From Versatilivorator sp963663845 (GTDB taxonomy: Bacteria > Acidobacteriota > Terriglobia > Versatilivoradales > Versatilivoraceae), in contig OY760650.2 in NCBI GenBank assembly GCA_963663845.2, forward strand, positions 1,798,001 to 1,862,000: a DNA stretch of 64,000 nt, in the 5' to 3' direction. Position 1 is the stretch's first letter; every line of letters starts with the position of its first letter. Position numbers and translations under genes: made by a program. The notes beneath the pieces were generated by a model. The model did no database searches, was not told the origin of the DNA, and saw only the letters and a program-made list of their open reading frames with translations. Of the stretch, positions 1 to 10,563 are shown piece by piece.

Positions 1-562
1 AACGAAAGACCAGGGTCTTCACCACCTCGACACCCCCCTCCGCATATTGGAACCGGAGACGTCCCGAGGTTGCGCCGCCGCGGCTCAGATCGAGGTTCTT
101 CGGGGCCGCGCTGGAAAAAAGCGCCGTTCGGAGGCTTGCCGAGACCTCAGGCGCACTGTCGACCGTCAAGGCCAGGGGAAATACGGCCTGCGGCGAATCG
201 GGCGTGTCGATGAGATTCAAGGGTTCGCCGCTGGCGTCGAGGTAGCGCTTCAGCACCCATTCCCTCACCACGGCTCCACGGTTCGAAATGGACAGCTTGT
301 ACAGGTCGGTTTCTACCGAGTACACCTGCTCCTGGACGGCTTTCCGGATGCCGGCAGAGCGCGGTTCCGACCTCTCCCGGGGAATCCGGGGAAGCGCTGC
401 CGCCGGCGCCGGCTCGGGTTCCGGCGCAGGAGTTGCCGGCTCTACCTCCGCACCCGCGGGTGGCGCGGAGGGTTCGGGTTGGAGGTGGGGCTCCAGAAAG
501 TAGCGGGACGCCAGCAGAACGAGGAAAGAGAGAGCAATGGCTAAGAGAAAGTCTCTGTTCAT
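1..562 (-). CDS. yidC: Membrane protein insertase YidC, N-terminal part (gene runs off the window)
   Basis: Reading leftward from an ATG at 562, the frame is open to the window edge (187 codons). The protein starts MNRDFLLAIALSFLVLL, the usual short first membrane helix of Gram-negative YidC. A Pro/Ala/Glu-rich linker follows (about residues 25-65), then the start of the periplasmic beta domain with a YSVETDLYKLSISNRGA-type strand pattern. YidC inserts inner-membrane proteins alone or with SecYEG. The gene follows yidD, rnpA and rpmH in the conserved order rpmH-rnpA-yidD-yidC. The catalytic five-helix core lies outside the window, so identity rests on the N-terminus and the context. Confidence 0.9.
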   Translation of the reverse strand, partial: MNRDFLLAIALSFLVLLASRYFLEPHLQPEPSAPPAGAEVEPATPAPEPEPAPAAALPRIPRERSEPRSAGIRKAVQEQVYSVETDLYKLSISNRGAVVREWVLKRYLDASGEPLNLIDTPDSPQAVFPLALTVDSAPEVSASLRTALFSSAAPKNLDLSRGGATSGRLRFQYAEGGVEVVKTLVFR

Positions 563-573
563 CGGCGATCCGA

Positions 574-792
574 CTACTCAAGCGGGTCGTAGCCACCTCG
601 GTGCAGCGGATGGCAACACGCAATTCGCCTCACAGCGAGCAGTGTCCCTCTCAAGAGACCATATCTACGGATGGCTTGATAGGAATATTCCGAGCAGGAT
701 GGCCAGAAGCGGCAGGCTGGAGGTAGAAGCGGCGAAACCAACTGCCTGTAGCAGCAAATGATGCCGAGCACGCCTCTCTTGAGGAGTTCCAA
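574..792 (-). CDS. yidD: Membrane protein insertion efficiency factor YidD
   Basis: This 72-residue protein has the YidD signature: a short amphipathic N-terminus, SPLLPPACRFWPSCSEY, then YGLLRGTLLAVRRIACCHPLHRGGYDP. The conserved cysteines and the closing GGYDP motif are all present. YidD is a small membrane-associated protein that assists YidC-dependent insertion. The gene ends 11 bp before yidC. Its first 128 nt overlap the 3' end of rnpA in another frame, far more than the few bases usual at this junction. The ATG at 792 is preferred because it gives the family's normal N-terminus. Confidence 0.9.
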   Translation of the reverse strand: MELLKRGVLGIICCYRQLVSPLLPPACRFWPSCSEYSYQAIRRYGLLRGTLLAVRRIACCHPLHRGGYDPLE

Positions 793-1138
793 GGGTCCTC
801 GTCAAATGTCGCAGAAGACGGTGCAATTCAGAAACGATCGTTCGAGATCCCACCGAAGCCGCCCCAGGCCTCGGATGCACGACCACATCCACGCCGCATT
901 CGGCCAAGCGGGCCCTGTTCAGGCGTATTGCCTCTCTGATACGACGCCTTAGCAGGTTCCTCCTGACGGCTTTACCCAGCTTGCGGCCGACCGAGACGCC
1001 AAAGCGGGGTCGTCGACTGCCGTTCCTCAGATAGAACAGTTGAATCTGCCGGCCGCGAAGCGCCTTGCCGCCGGAATAGACCCGCCGGTATTGTTCCGCC
1101 GTCAACAGGCGACTCGATTTTGGGAAACTGCAGTCCAA
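665..1138 (-). CDS. rnpA: Ribonuclease P protein component
   Basis: The 157-residue product has the RnpA fold markers: an FPKSSRLL start, SGGKALRG, FGVSVGRKLGKAV, and the RNA-binding helix RRNLLRRRIREAIRL. It is the basic protein subunit of RNase P, which matures tRNA 5' ends with the catalytic RNA. Typical RnpA proteins are 110-130 residues. Here the last ~42 residues (from about LGTPQERR onward) come from DNA that also encodes the start of yidD in another frame. They read like a non-conserved extension ending in a hydrophobic stretch. The gene starts 12 bp after rpmH, as part of the rpmH operon. Confidence 0.88.
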   Translation of the reverse strand: MDCSFPKSSRLLTAEQYRRVYSGGKALRGRQIQLFYLRNGSRRPRFGVSVGRKLGKAVRRNLLRRRIREAIRLNRARLAECGVDVVVHPRPGAASVGSRTIVSELHRLLRHLTRTLGTPQERRARHHLLLQAVGFAASTSSLPLLAILLGIFLSSHP

Positions 1139-1150
1139 GGCCCTACGCCA

Positions 1151-1285
1151 TCAGGGAGTCAAACGCTTGCGGCCCTTGGCGCGCCGGCGTTTGAGAATGA
1201 GCCGCCCCGACCGGGTCTTCATTCGAGCTCTGAACCCGTGGGTCTTGGCGCGCTTGCGATTGTTGGGACGAAAGGTCGGCCGCAT
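1151..1285 (-). CDS. rpmH: 50S ribosomal protein L34
   Basis: The frame encodes 44 residues: MRPTFRPNNRKRAKTHGF, then RARMKTRSGRLILKRRRAKG and RKRLTP. This matches the highly conserved L34 sequence (KRTxQPxxRKRxxxHGFxxRMxTxxGRxVLxxRRxKGRxxL). L34 is a very basic protein of the large ribosomal subunit. It is the first gene of the leftward rpmH-rnpA-yidD-yidC operon next to the origin. A strong promoter sequence lies about 50 bp upstream. Confidence 0.95.
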   Translation of the reverse strand: MRPTFRPNNRKRAKTHGFRARMKTRSGRLILKRRRAKGRKRLTP

Positions 1286-1331
1286 GGATACCCCGAAGGA
1301 TCGTCTCCCGTGCTCCAGTCCAAGGCCACAT

Positions 1332-1361
1332 CTTATAGCACAGGCCCTTTTGGACTGTCAA
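1332..1361 (-). promoter_or_regulatory. Promoter of the rpmH operon
   Basis: On the minus strand there is a perfect -35 TTGACA (1356-1361), an 18-bp spacer and a -10 TATAAG (1332-1337). The TG one base before the -10 makes it an extended -10 promoter. It points at rpmH, whose ATG is at 1285, and looks like a strong sigma-70-type housekeeping promoter. Confidence 0.75.
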
Positions 1362-1404
1362 TCCAACCGCGAGGATCCGCGCCCCCTCGAACGATCCTTT
1401 TGAG

Positions 1405-1434
1405 TTGTGCCTCCAACCCCTGCTGTGGTATCTT
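1405..1434 (+). promoter_or_regulatory. dnaA: Possible dnaA promoter
   Basis: TTGTGC (1405-1410), an 18-bp spacer and TATCTT (1429-1434) preceded by TGG face dnaA, about 120 bp upstream of its ATG. A strongly T-rich stretch (about 1440-1500) lies between promoter and gene. The match is moderate, so this is a candidate only. Confidence 0.4.
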
Positions 1435-1555
1435 TTACCGGTTTTCAACAGCCTCTTTTTTATTTTTTATTTGTTTTTCCAAGCTATATTTTATTGCTTT
1501 ATACGAAACCACCCTCTCCCTGAAGCTCTGGCAAGAAGCGGCAAGCTCTCTCCCT

Positions 1556-2875
1556 ATGAATGCTTGGCAACAGATCTTGAAGTGCGTCGAAAACAAACTC
1601 AACAAGCAGACCTACACAACCTGGTTCAAGCCTACCCAGTTCCAGAGTTTGCAGGCTGACAACACTCTTCACGTGACCGTCCCCAACCTGACTTTTGAAA
1701 GCTGGATCGTCGAGCACTTCTCCGACGTTCTCGCCGATGCGGCTCGCGAGTCGCACTTTGAAGACCTCCAGATTCGCTTCCACGCCAAGGCCGCCGACCA
1801 ACCCGAGGCCGCCCCAAAAAGCATTCCCTACCAAAAAGAGCTGGATTTCACCGCCGATGAGAACCTGCTGAATCCCAAGTACACCTTCGATCGATTCGTG
1901 GTCGCCTCCTGCAACCAGTTCGCCCATGCCGCCGCCCTGGCCGTGGCCGAGAAGCCGAGCCGGATCTACAACCCGCTTTTCATCTACGCCGGCGCCGGCC
2001 TGGGAAAGACTCATTTGATGCAAGCGGTCGGTCACAAGGTCCGGTCGATCTCCAAGGCGGCTCGCTTGAGCTACGTATCCTCGGAAAAATTCACCAACGA
2101 GGTCGTCAACGCCATTCGCTACGACAGGACGCTGGCGCTACGGGAAAAATACAGGAACGTCGACGTGCTTCTGGTCGACGACATCCATTTCATCTCCGGC
2201 AAGCAGGCCACACAGCAGGAGTTCTTCCATACCTTCAACACCCTTTACGACGCCCAGAAACAGATTGTCCTCTCCAGCGACCTGCTCCCAAAGGAAATTC
2301 CGGATATTCAGAACCGCCTGACGTCGCGCCTGGAGTGGGGTTTGATCGCCGACATTCAAATGCCCGACCTGGAAACCAAGGTCGCGATCTTGAAGAAGAA
2401 GGCGGAATTTGAAAATTGTGAGCTGCCCGACAACGTGGCCTTCTTCATCGCCAGCAAGATCGAGTCGAACATCAGGGAACTGGAGGGATCCCTGAACCGG
2501 TTGATCGCGTTCAGTTCGCTGAACGGAGAGCCCATCTCTCTTGGAATGGCCCAGCGGGTTCTGAAGAACACCCTGAAGTCCCGAGAGAGAACCGTCTCCA
2601 TCGAGCGCATTCAAAAGGTGGTCGCCGACTACTTCAGCGTCAAGGTCTCGGCTCTGAAGGCAAGGAACAACTCCAAAGCGATCACCCAACCGCGCCAGAT
2701 CGGGATGTACCTGTGCCGGAACCTGACCTCCGCCTCCCTGCCCGAGGTCGGCCGCGCCTTCGGCGGCAAGCACCACACGACGGTCATGCACTCCATCAGG
2801 AAGGTAGAGGCCAAGCGATCCGGCGACAAGCATTTCAACAACCTGATCGACATGTTTCTGGAGTCACTGGAATGA
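1556..2875 (+). CDS. dnaA: Chromosomal replication initiator protein DnaA
   Basis: The 439-residue protein has the normal DnaA length. Domain I starts MNAWQQILKCVENKLNKQTYTTWF. The AAA+ domain has Walker A GAGLGKT (146-152) and Walker B LLVDD (205-209), and domain IV ends with the GGKHHTTVMHSIRKVE DNA-binding signature (from about 405). DnaA binds DnaA boxes and melts oriC. The frame is open far upstream, but the ATG at 1556 gives the canonical domain I, so the longer start was rejected. The putative origin lies directly downstream. Confidence 0.97.
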   Translation: MNAWQQILKCVENKLNKQTYTTWFKPTQFQSLQADNTLHVTVPNLTFESWIVEHFSDVLADAARESHFEDLQIRFHAKAADQPEAAPKSIPYQKELDFTADENLLNPKYTFDRFVVASCNQFAHAAALAVAEKPSRIYNPLFIYAGAGLGKTHLMQAVGHKVRSISKAARLSYVSSEKFTNEVVNAIRYDRTLALREKYRNVDVLLVDDIHFISGKQATQQEFFHTFNTLYDAQKQIVLSSDLLPKEIPDIQNRLTSRLEWGLIADIQMPDLETKVAILKKKAEFENCELPDNVAFFIASKIESNIRELEGSLNRLIAFSSLNGEPISLGMAQRVLKNTLKSRERTVSIERIQKVVADYFSVKVSALKARNNSKAITQPRQIGMYLCRNLTSASLPEVGRAFGGKHHTTVMHSIRKVEAKRSGDKHFNNLIDMFLESLE

Positions 2876-3083
2876 GTCAGCGCGTTTTCCACAGCCGGCG
2901 CCGGCAAGATCCCTGTGGAAATCGTGTGGATTTCTTGGGCGGCACGGTTTTCCACTCGTTTTCCACGGGGTTCTGCTCAGGAATTTGCACAGGCTTTGCC
3001 GTTGAAGAGGCATCACCTAGGGGATTTTTCCTCGATTTCAACAACACTACCCCGACGATTAATGGTTACGAAAACTAAATCTC
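2876..3083. other. oriC: Putative chromosomal origin oriC (DnaA-box cluster between dnaA and dnaN)
   Basis: This 208-bp intergenic region holds at least six sequences close to the DnaA box TTATCCACA. They are TTTTCCACA 2885-2893 (+), ATTTCCACA 2914-2922 (-), AAATCCACA 2925-2933 (-), TTTTCCACT 2948-2956 (+), TTTTCCACG 2959-2967 (+) and ATTTGCACA 2983-2991 (+). An A/T-rich stretch, roughly 3015-3085, follows on the dnaN side and could be the unwinding element. The position between dnaA and dnaN is a common origin location. Confidence 0.8.
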
Positions 3084-4196
3084 ATGGAATTCACAGTTAG
3101 AAAATTGGACATTCTGCAAGAAGTCGGTTTGACCCAGGGGGCCGTCGAGAAGAAGACCACCATTCCCATTCTGGCCAACCTGTTGCTGGATGCCGGCTCA
3201 GGCGAAATAAACCTTGCAGCCACCAACCTGGATTTGGGAATCAGGAGTTCCTGTGTGGCAAAGGTTGAAGAACCCGGAGCCGTCACCACGCCGGCCAAGA
3301 GCTTCCTGGATATCCTTCGGTCCCTCCCCGATGAGGAAGTCCGCATCAAGAAGCTCGAAAACAACTGGCTGAGGATCGAGTGTTCTTCGGCGTCGTTCAA
3401 GCTGGTCGGCTTGCCGACCGACAATTTCCCGACGCTGCCCGAGTTCGAGACGGCTTTGGTGGAGATTTCCGCCAGGGATCTGCTCGGCCTGATCAACAAG
3501 ACCATTTTTTCGGTGGCGGAAGAAGAAGTCCGCTTCGCCCTCAACGGGGCTCTTCTTCTGGTCAAGCCCTTGAGTCTGACCATGGTTGCGACCGACGGGC
3601 ACCGATTGGCGCACGTGGAGAGGCCTGCCAATTTTGAGCACTTGTCCAGCGAGATCAGCGCCCTGATTCCGAAAAGAGCCTTGGCGGAGTTGCAAAAGCT
3701 GTTGTCGGAAGCGGGCGAAAAGGAAACGGTGAGCTTCGGCCAGGACGAGACCCACCTGTTCTTTCAAATGGGCAGGCGTTTGCTGGTGTCCCGAATGGTG
3801 ACGGGACAATTCCCCAACTACGAAGCGGTGCTTCCCAAGGAGAATCATCGGAGCGTCGTGTTGGACCGTGAGGAATTGGCCACTGCCGTCAGAAGGGTGT
3901 CGCTATTGGCTGACAACAAATCTCACACGGTTCAGCTTGTATTGGACAACAACAAGCTGGAGATCCGATCGAGCAACTCCGAGCTCGGAGAAGCCAGGGA
4001 CGAGCTGGATACCGACTATTCCTCCGGAAAGATCGACATCGGATTCAACTGCCAGTACATTCTGGATTTTCTCGCAGCGACCGAAGATCCCTCCGTAAGC
4101 TTCGATTTCAAGGACGACGATAGCGCCGGACAACTGCGTCCCGCCGGCGCGGAGGACTACCGCTATCGGTATGTGGTCATGCCAATGAGGGTCTAG
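3084..4196 (+). CDS. dnaN: DNA polymerase III beta subunit (sliding clamp)
   Basis: The 370-residue length is typical for the clamp. Three repeated clamp domains are recognisable: an N-terminal MEFTVRKLDILQEVG with TTIPILANLLLDA, a middle domain with VATDGHRLAHVE, and a C-terminal domain ending YRYVVMPMRV. The terminal VMPMR(I/V) is a hallmark of DnaN. The protein encircles DNA and tethers polymerase III and repair enzymes. It lies just after oriC and 23 bp before recF. Confidence 0.97.
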   Translation: MEFTVRKLDILQEVGLTQGAVEKKTTIPILANLLLDAGSGEINLAATNLDLGIRSSCVAKVEEPGAVTTPAKSFLDILRSLPDEEVRIKKLENNWLRIECSSASFKLVGLPTDNFPTLPEFETALVEISARDLLGLINKTIFSVAEEEVRFALNGALLLVKPLSLTMVATDGHRLAHVERPANFEHLSSEISALIPKRALAELQKLLSEAGEKETVSFGQDETHLFFQMGRRLLVSRMVTGQFPNYEAVLPKENHRSVVLDREELATAVRRVSLLADNKSHTVQLVLDNNKLEIRSSNSELGEARDELDTDYSSGKIDIGFNCQYILDFLAATEDPSVSFDFKDDDSAGQLRPAGAEDYRYRYVVMPMRV

Positions 4197-4214
4197 CCCG
4201 CAATTCTCACCGGG
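4195..4214 (+). repeat. Short dispersed repeat, copy at the dnaN stop
   Basis: AGCCCGCAATTCTCACCGGG matches the 20-bp arm of the inverted repeat found after recF at 17 of 20 positions. The dnaN stop codon TAG is at its left edge, in the string CTAGCCCGCA. A half copy with the same CTAGCCCGCAT start is at the gyrB stop (7996-8006). Confidence 0.5.
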
Positions 4215-4219
4215 TCGGA

Positions 4220-5398
4220 ATGATTCTCTCTCAGTTGTCAGTCAGGTTCTTTCGGAATTTCTCGGAATGCCAACTCGGTTTCTCGCCGGGGGCCAACTGG
4301 ATCCTGGGGGGGAACGGCCATGGCAAGACCAATCTGCTGGAAGCCATCCACGTTTTGGCCTTGAGCCGGTCTTTCCGGACCCACCAATCCAGCGACCTGA
4401 TTCAGTGGGAATCCGGGCAGTCCTACCTGGGGGGCGAGGTCAGAAGCCGGGACAGCGACTGCTGGCTTTCCATCGAGCAAAAGCCGCTCTCGCGCCGGTA
4501 CTGCGTCAATCGGTCCCGGGTGGATCTCCTGGAGTATGTTGGCCGCCTGAGCGCCGTCATTTTTTCTACGGCCCAGGTGGAGCAGTTCAAATCCGGCGAC
4601 GCCAGCCGCCGCCGCTTGCTCGATCGAGGTCTGTATCCTCTTCAACCAACTCATCTGAAAAGGGTTTTGGACTACGGCCGGGTGATCAGACAGAAGAATT
4701 CCCTACTGCGGGAAGGCCCTTCCGGCTATAATGGACACAGCCGTGATTTGTTGGAGAGTTGGAACCTGCAGATAGCGGTCCTGGGAGCAAGAATCATCCA
4801 GTCACGACACGGATATATCGAAAAGATCCGGAGCAAATTACTCCTTCGCAACAACCGCTTCACCCCAGAAAACCTGACTCTGCACTACGTTGCCTCGTCC
4901 GAGGTGGATGCCGGGGCCGGCCTGGCACAGATCGAAGAACAATTGACGGCAATACTGAACTCGGGACGCGAAAGCGAGTTTCGGGCTCGCAGGGCCCTGA
5001 TCGGGCCTCACCGAGACCGCATTTCCATGGACGTGGACGGCAGGTGCATGCAACGTTTCGGGTCGGCAGGGCAGCAGAGGAGTTCCCTGATCGCCTACCA
5101 GCTTGCCCAGATGGAAGTCCATTTCGACCTGCGCGGGGAGTATCCGCTGTTCCTGCTGGACGACCTGGACGCCGAGTTGGATGAAAAGAGGATAGACCGG
5201 CTCCTGCAGGTCCTGGGGACCAAGGCGCAGTTGTTCATTACGACCAACAAGCCGGACTTCATACGAGGCCGATCGGATGAATTCAGCGCGGAAAGGGGAT
5301 CGAAAGTGTTCCAGGTCGAGTCGGGGCATTTTGCAGAAACGACCTCTGTGCATGAGCCCGCATGTCTCACCAGGGGGCATGCCCAGCGCCGTCTGTAG
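4220..5398 (+). CDS. recF: DNA replication and repair protein RecF
   Basis: The 392-residue SMC/ABC-like ATPase has Walker A GGNGHGKT (30-37). An ABC-like signature around SAGQQRSSLIAYQLAQ is followed by Walker B LFLLDDLDAELD. The N-terminus has the usual RecF pattern: LSVRFFRNF, then LLEAIHVLALSRSFRT. RecF helps load RecA at gapped DNA with RecO and RecR. The gene lies in the classic dnaA-dnaN-recF-gyrB order. Its last 15 codons overlap the left arm of a perfect 20-bp inverted repeat, so the C-terminus may be recently remodelled. Confidence 0.93.
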   Translation: MILSQLSVRFFRNFSECQLGFSPGANWILGGNGHGKTNLLEAIHVLALSRSFRTHQSSDLIQWESGQSYLGGEVRSRDSDCWLSIEQKPLSRRYCVNRSRVDLLEYVGRLSAVIFSTAQVEQFKSGDASRRRLLDRGLYPLQPTHLKRVLDYGRVIRQKNSLLREGPSGYNGHSRDLLESWNLQIAVLGARIIQSRHGYIEKIRSKLLLRNNRFTPENLTLHYVASSEVDAGAGLAQIEEQLTAILNSGRESEFRARRALIGPHRDRISMDVDGRCMQRFGSAGQQRSSLIAYQLAQMEVHFDLRGEYPLFLLDDLDAELDEKRIDRLLQVLGTKAQLFITTNKPDFIRGRSDEFSAERGSKVFQVESGHFAETTSVHEPACLTRGHAQRRL

Positions 5399-5488
5399 TC
5401 AGCAAACCCTTGACACTGAGCCAATCAAGGTACTGAAGATACTCTACTTCTTGTAATGCCACCAGCGGCCTGGTGAGACATGCGGGCT
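5355..5488. repeat. Perfect 20-bp inverted repeat flanking the recF end
   Basis: AGCCCGCATGTCTCACCAGG (5355-5374) recurs as its exact reverse complement at 5469-5488, separated by 94 bp. The left arm lies inside the recF 3' end and the right arm lies 17 bp before gyrB. The same motif occurs at the stops of dnaN and, as a half copy, gyrB. This suggests a small dispersed repeat family or a mobile palindromic element rather than a simple terminator. Confidence 0.75.
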
Positions 5489-5505
5489 AGATCTTTCCTG
5501 GAAGA

Positions 5506-7998
<2,493 letters not shown>

Positions 7999-8061
7999 CC
8001 CGCATGATTGACGCCGTTCCGGCGTCGCCTCCCAGCCCGACCCAGCCAACCCGGGATCCTC

Positions 8062-10530
8062 ATGGATAGCTCAACACCCCTCAATCCAGCGCCGGTCAAC
8101 ATCGAAGAGGAGATGAGGCGCTCCTACCTGGACTATTCCATGAGCGTCATCATCGGGCGCGCCCTGCCCGACGTTCGGGACGGACTCAAGCCGGTCCATC
8201 GCAGGATACTGCACGGCATGCGGGAGATGGGCCTGACGCCCAACAAGCCCTATCGCAAGTGCGCCAAGATCGTCGGGGAGGTCATGGGCAACTTTCACCC
8301 CCACGGCGATGGGGCCATCTATGACGCCCAGGTGCGCATGGCTCAGCACTTCGCCATGCGCTACCCGCTGGTGGACAGCCAGGGGAATTTCGGATCGGTC
8401 GACGGAGACCCGCCCGCGGCCATGCGTTACACCGAGGCCCGGCTGGCCGGCATTGCCCGGGAGATGCTGGCCGACATCGAGATGGACACGGTGGACTTCG
8501 TTCCCAACTACGATGAGAGCCAGCTCGAGCCCGCCTGCCTGCCGACCCGGATTCCCAACCTGCTCGTCAATGGCTCGGCCGGCATCGCGGTGGGGATGGC
8601 CACCAATATCCCCCCGCACAACCTGACCGAGGTGATCAACGCGGTGATCCGGCTGGTGGAGAAGCCCGACGCCACCCTGGAGGACTTGGCGAAGATCGTG
8701 CCGGGCCCGGACTTCCCCACCGGGGGGGTGATCTACGGGAGGGAAGGCATCGCCAGGGCCTACGCCACCGGTCGGGGCTCGATCGTCATCCGGGCCAAGG
8801 CCGCCATCGAGACGCAGGCCCGCGGCGATCGTCCCATGATCGTGATCACGGAAATCCCGTTTCAGGTCAACAAGGCCAAGCTGATCCAAAAGATCGCCGA
8901 CCTGGTCCAGACCAAGAGAATCGACGGCATCGCCGACCTGCGCGACGAGTCGGACCGGGACGGCATGCGCATCGTGGTTGAGCTGCGGCGCGGCGAGCAG
9001 CCGGAAGTCATCCTGAACAACCTCTACAAGCTCACGCCCATGCAAAGCAGCTTCGGCGTGATCATGCTGGCGATCGCCGACGGCCAGCCGCGAGTCCTGA
9101 ACCTGTTGGATGCCCTGAGGAGCTTCGCGAACCACCGCAGCGAGGTGATTCGGCGCCGCAGCCGCTTCCTGTTGAAGAAGGCCGAAGAAAGGGCCCACAT
9201 CCTGGAGGGCCTCTTCAAGGCGCTGGACCACATCGACCGGGTGATCCGGATCATCCGCCGGTCCAGGTCTCCCCAGGAGGCTCGGGATCGCCTGATGGCT
9301 GAATTCGCGCTCTCCGCCGTCCAGGCCCGCCACATTCTGGACATGCAGCTCCGGGCCCTCACCAGCCTGGAGCGGGAAAAGCTGGATCAGGAGTATGCCG
9401 AACTCTCCAGGCAAATCGCCGAGTTGCGGGAGATTCTTTCCAGCGACGTCGCCCTCAGGAAGCTGCTGGTGCAGGAACTCAAGGCGGTCCGCAAGCAGTA
9501 TGGGGACGAGCGCCGCACGGCCATCGTGGACGAGGCCGCCGAGATCACGCTGGAGGACCTGATCGCCGTCGAGGACGTGGTGGTCACCGTGAGCCATTCG
9601 GGGTATCTGAAACGAACCCCCATCAGCATCTATCGCATGCAGCACCGCGGCGGCAAGGGCCGCATCGGGATGCGCACCCGGGAGCAGGATTTCGTCGAGA
9701 CCCTTTTCGTGGCTTCGACCCACAGCTATCTGCTGATCTTCACCAACCAGGGGAAGATACACTGGCTCAAGGTCTACGAGATCCCGGATGTGGGCAGCAG
9801 CGGCAAGGGCAAGGCCATCGTCAACCTGGTCAACTTCTCCCGCGGCGAGAAGGTGGCCGCCATGCTGCCGGTCACCGAGTTCGCCCAGGACAAGTACGTC
9901 ATGTTCGCCACTCGGCGGGGAACGGTCAAGAAGACCCGGCTGGATGACTTCAGCCGCCCCAGGGCCAAGGGGATCCATGCGATCTCCCTGCACGAGGACG
10001 ATGAGCTGATCGGCGCCGAGCTGACCTCGGGAGAGGATCAGATTTTCCTGGGGACCCACCGGGGCAAGTGCATCCGCTTCAGCGAGTCGGACGTCAGGCA
10101 CATGGGCCGGCTGGCTCGCGGCGTCCGGGGCATCAAGCTGGTGCGGGGTGACTATCTGGTGGGCATGACGGTGGGGAAAGATGAGGGCCTGATCCTGTCG
10201 GTCACCGAGAACGGCTACGGCAAGCGCACCCCGATCGGCGCCTATCGCCAGCAGTCGCGAGGCGGCCAGGGGGTCATCAACATGAAGACCACCGATCGCA
10301 ACGGGAAGGTGATGGCGATCATGAAGGTGAACAAGAGTTCGGGAATCATCCTCATCACCACCCAGGGGAAGCTCATCCGCCTGAAAGCCGCCACCATGCG
10401 AGCCGTGGGCCGAAGCACCCAGGGGGTGAAGTTGATGGACCTCCTCGAGGGAGACCAGGTATCGGCCGCCTGTCTGATCACCCACCAGTCGGAAAAACTG
10501 CAGGACAGTCAATCCACCGTGGTTCACTGA
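8062..10530 (+). CDS. gyrA: DNA gyrase subunit A
   Basis: The 822-residue protein has the catalytic tyrosine at Tyr123 (AAMRYTEARL) and a C-terminal six-bladed beta-pinwheel with a GyrA-box-like RGGKG. GyrA cuts and reseals DNA in the A2B2 gyrase. The ATG at 8062 gives the canonical N-terminus (VNIEEEMRRSYLDYSMSVIIGRALPDVRDGL). In the quinolone-resistance region the sequence is HPHGDGAIYD. Gly84 stands where E. coli has Ser83, and Asp88 matches E. coli Asp87. The gene follows gyrB after a 63-bp spacer. Confidence 0.96.
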   Translation: MDSSTPLNPAPVNIEEEMRRSYLDYSMSVIIGRALPDVRDGLKPVHRRILHGMREMGLTPNKPYRKCAKIVGEVMGNFHPHGDGAIYDAQVRMAQHFAMRYPLVDSQGNFGSVDGDPPAAMRYTEARLAGIAREMLADIEMDTVDFVPNYDESQLEPACLPTRIPNLLVNGSAGIAVGMATNIPPHNLTEVINAVIRLVEKPDATLEDLAKIVPGPDFPTGGVIYGREGIARAYATGRGSIVIRAKAAIETQARGDRPMIVITEIPFQVNKAKLIQKIADLVQTKRIDGIADLRDESDRDGMRIVVELRRGEQPEVILNNLYKLTPMQSSFGVIMLAIADGQPRVLNLLDALRSFANHRSEVIRRRSRFLLKKAEERAHILEGLFKALDHIDRVIRIIRRSRSPQEARDRLMAEFALSAVQARHILDMQLRALTSLEREKLDQEYAELSRQIAELREILSSDVALRKLLVQELKAVRKQYGDERRTAIVDEAAEITLEDLIAVEDVVVTVSHSGYLKRTPISIYRMQHRGGKGRIGMRTREQDFVETLFVASTHSYLLIFTNQGKIHWLKVYEIPDVGSSGKGKAIVNLVNFSRGEKVAAMLPVTEFAQDKYVMFATRRGTVKKTRLDDFSRPRAKGIHAISLHEDDELIGAELTSGEDQIFLGTHRGKCIRFSESDVRHMGRLARGVRGIKLVRGDYLVGMTVGKDEGLILSVTENGYGKRTPIGAYRQQSRGGQGVINMKTTDRNGKVMAIMKVNKSSGIILITTQGKLIRLKAATMRAVGRSTQGVKLMDLLEGDQVSAACLITHQSEKLQDSQSTVVH

Positions 10531-10563
10531 CCGGTTCACCGCCGGCCAGCATCCAACCAGCCG

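Noticed and set aside
1040..1555. Upstream extension of dnaA by 172 codons
   Set aside because: It would run antisense through rpmH and its promoter, and the ATG at 1556 gives the canonical DnaA domain I.
8071..10539. Long open frame antisense to gyrA
   Set aside because: Shadow of the conserved gyrA reading frame, no family features.
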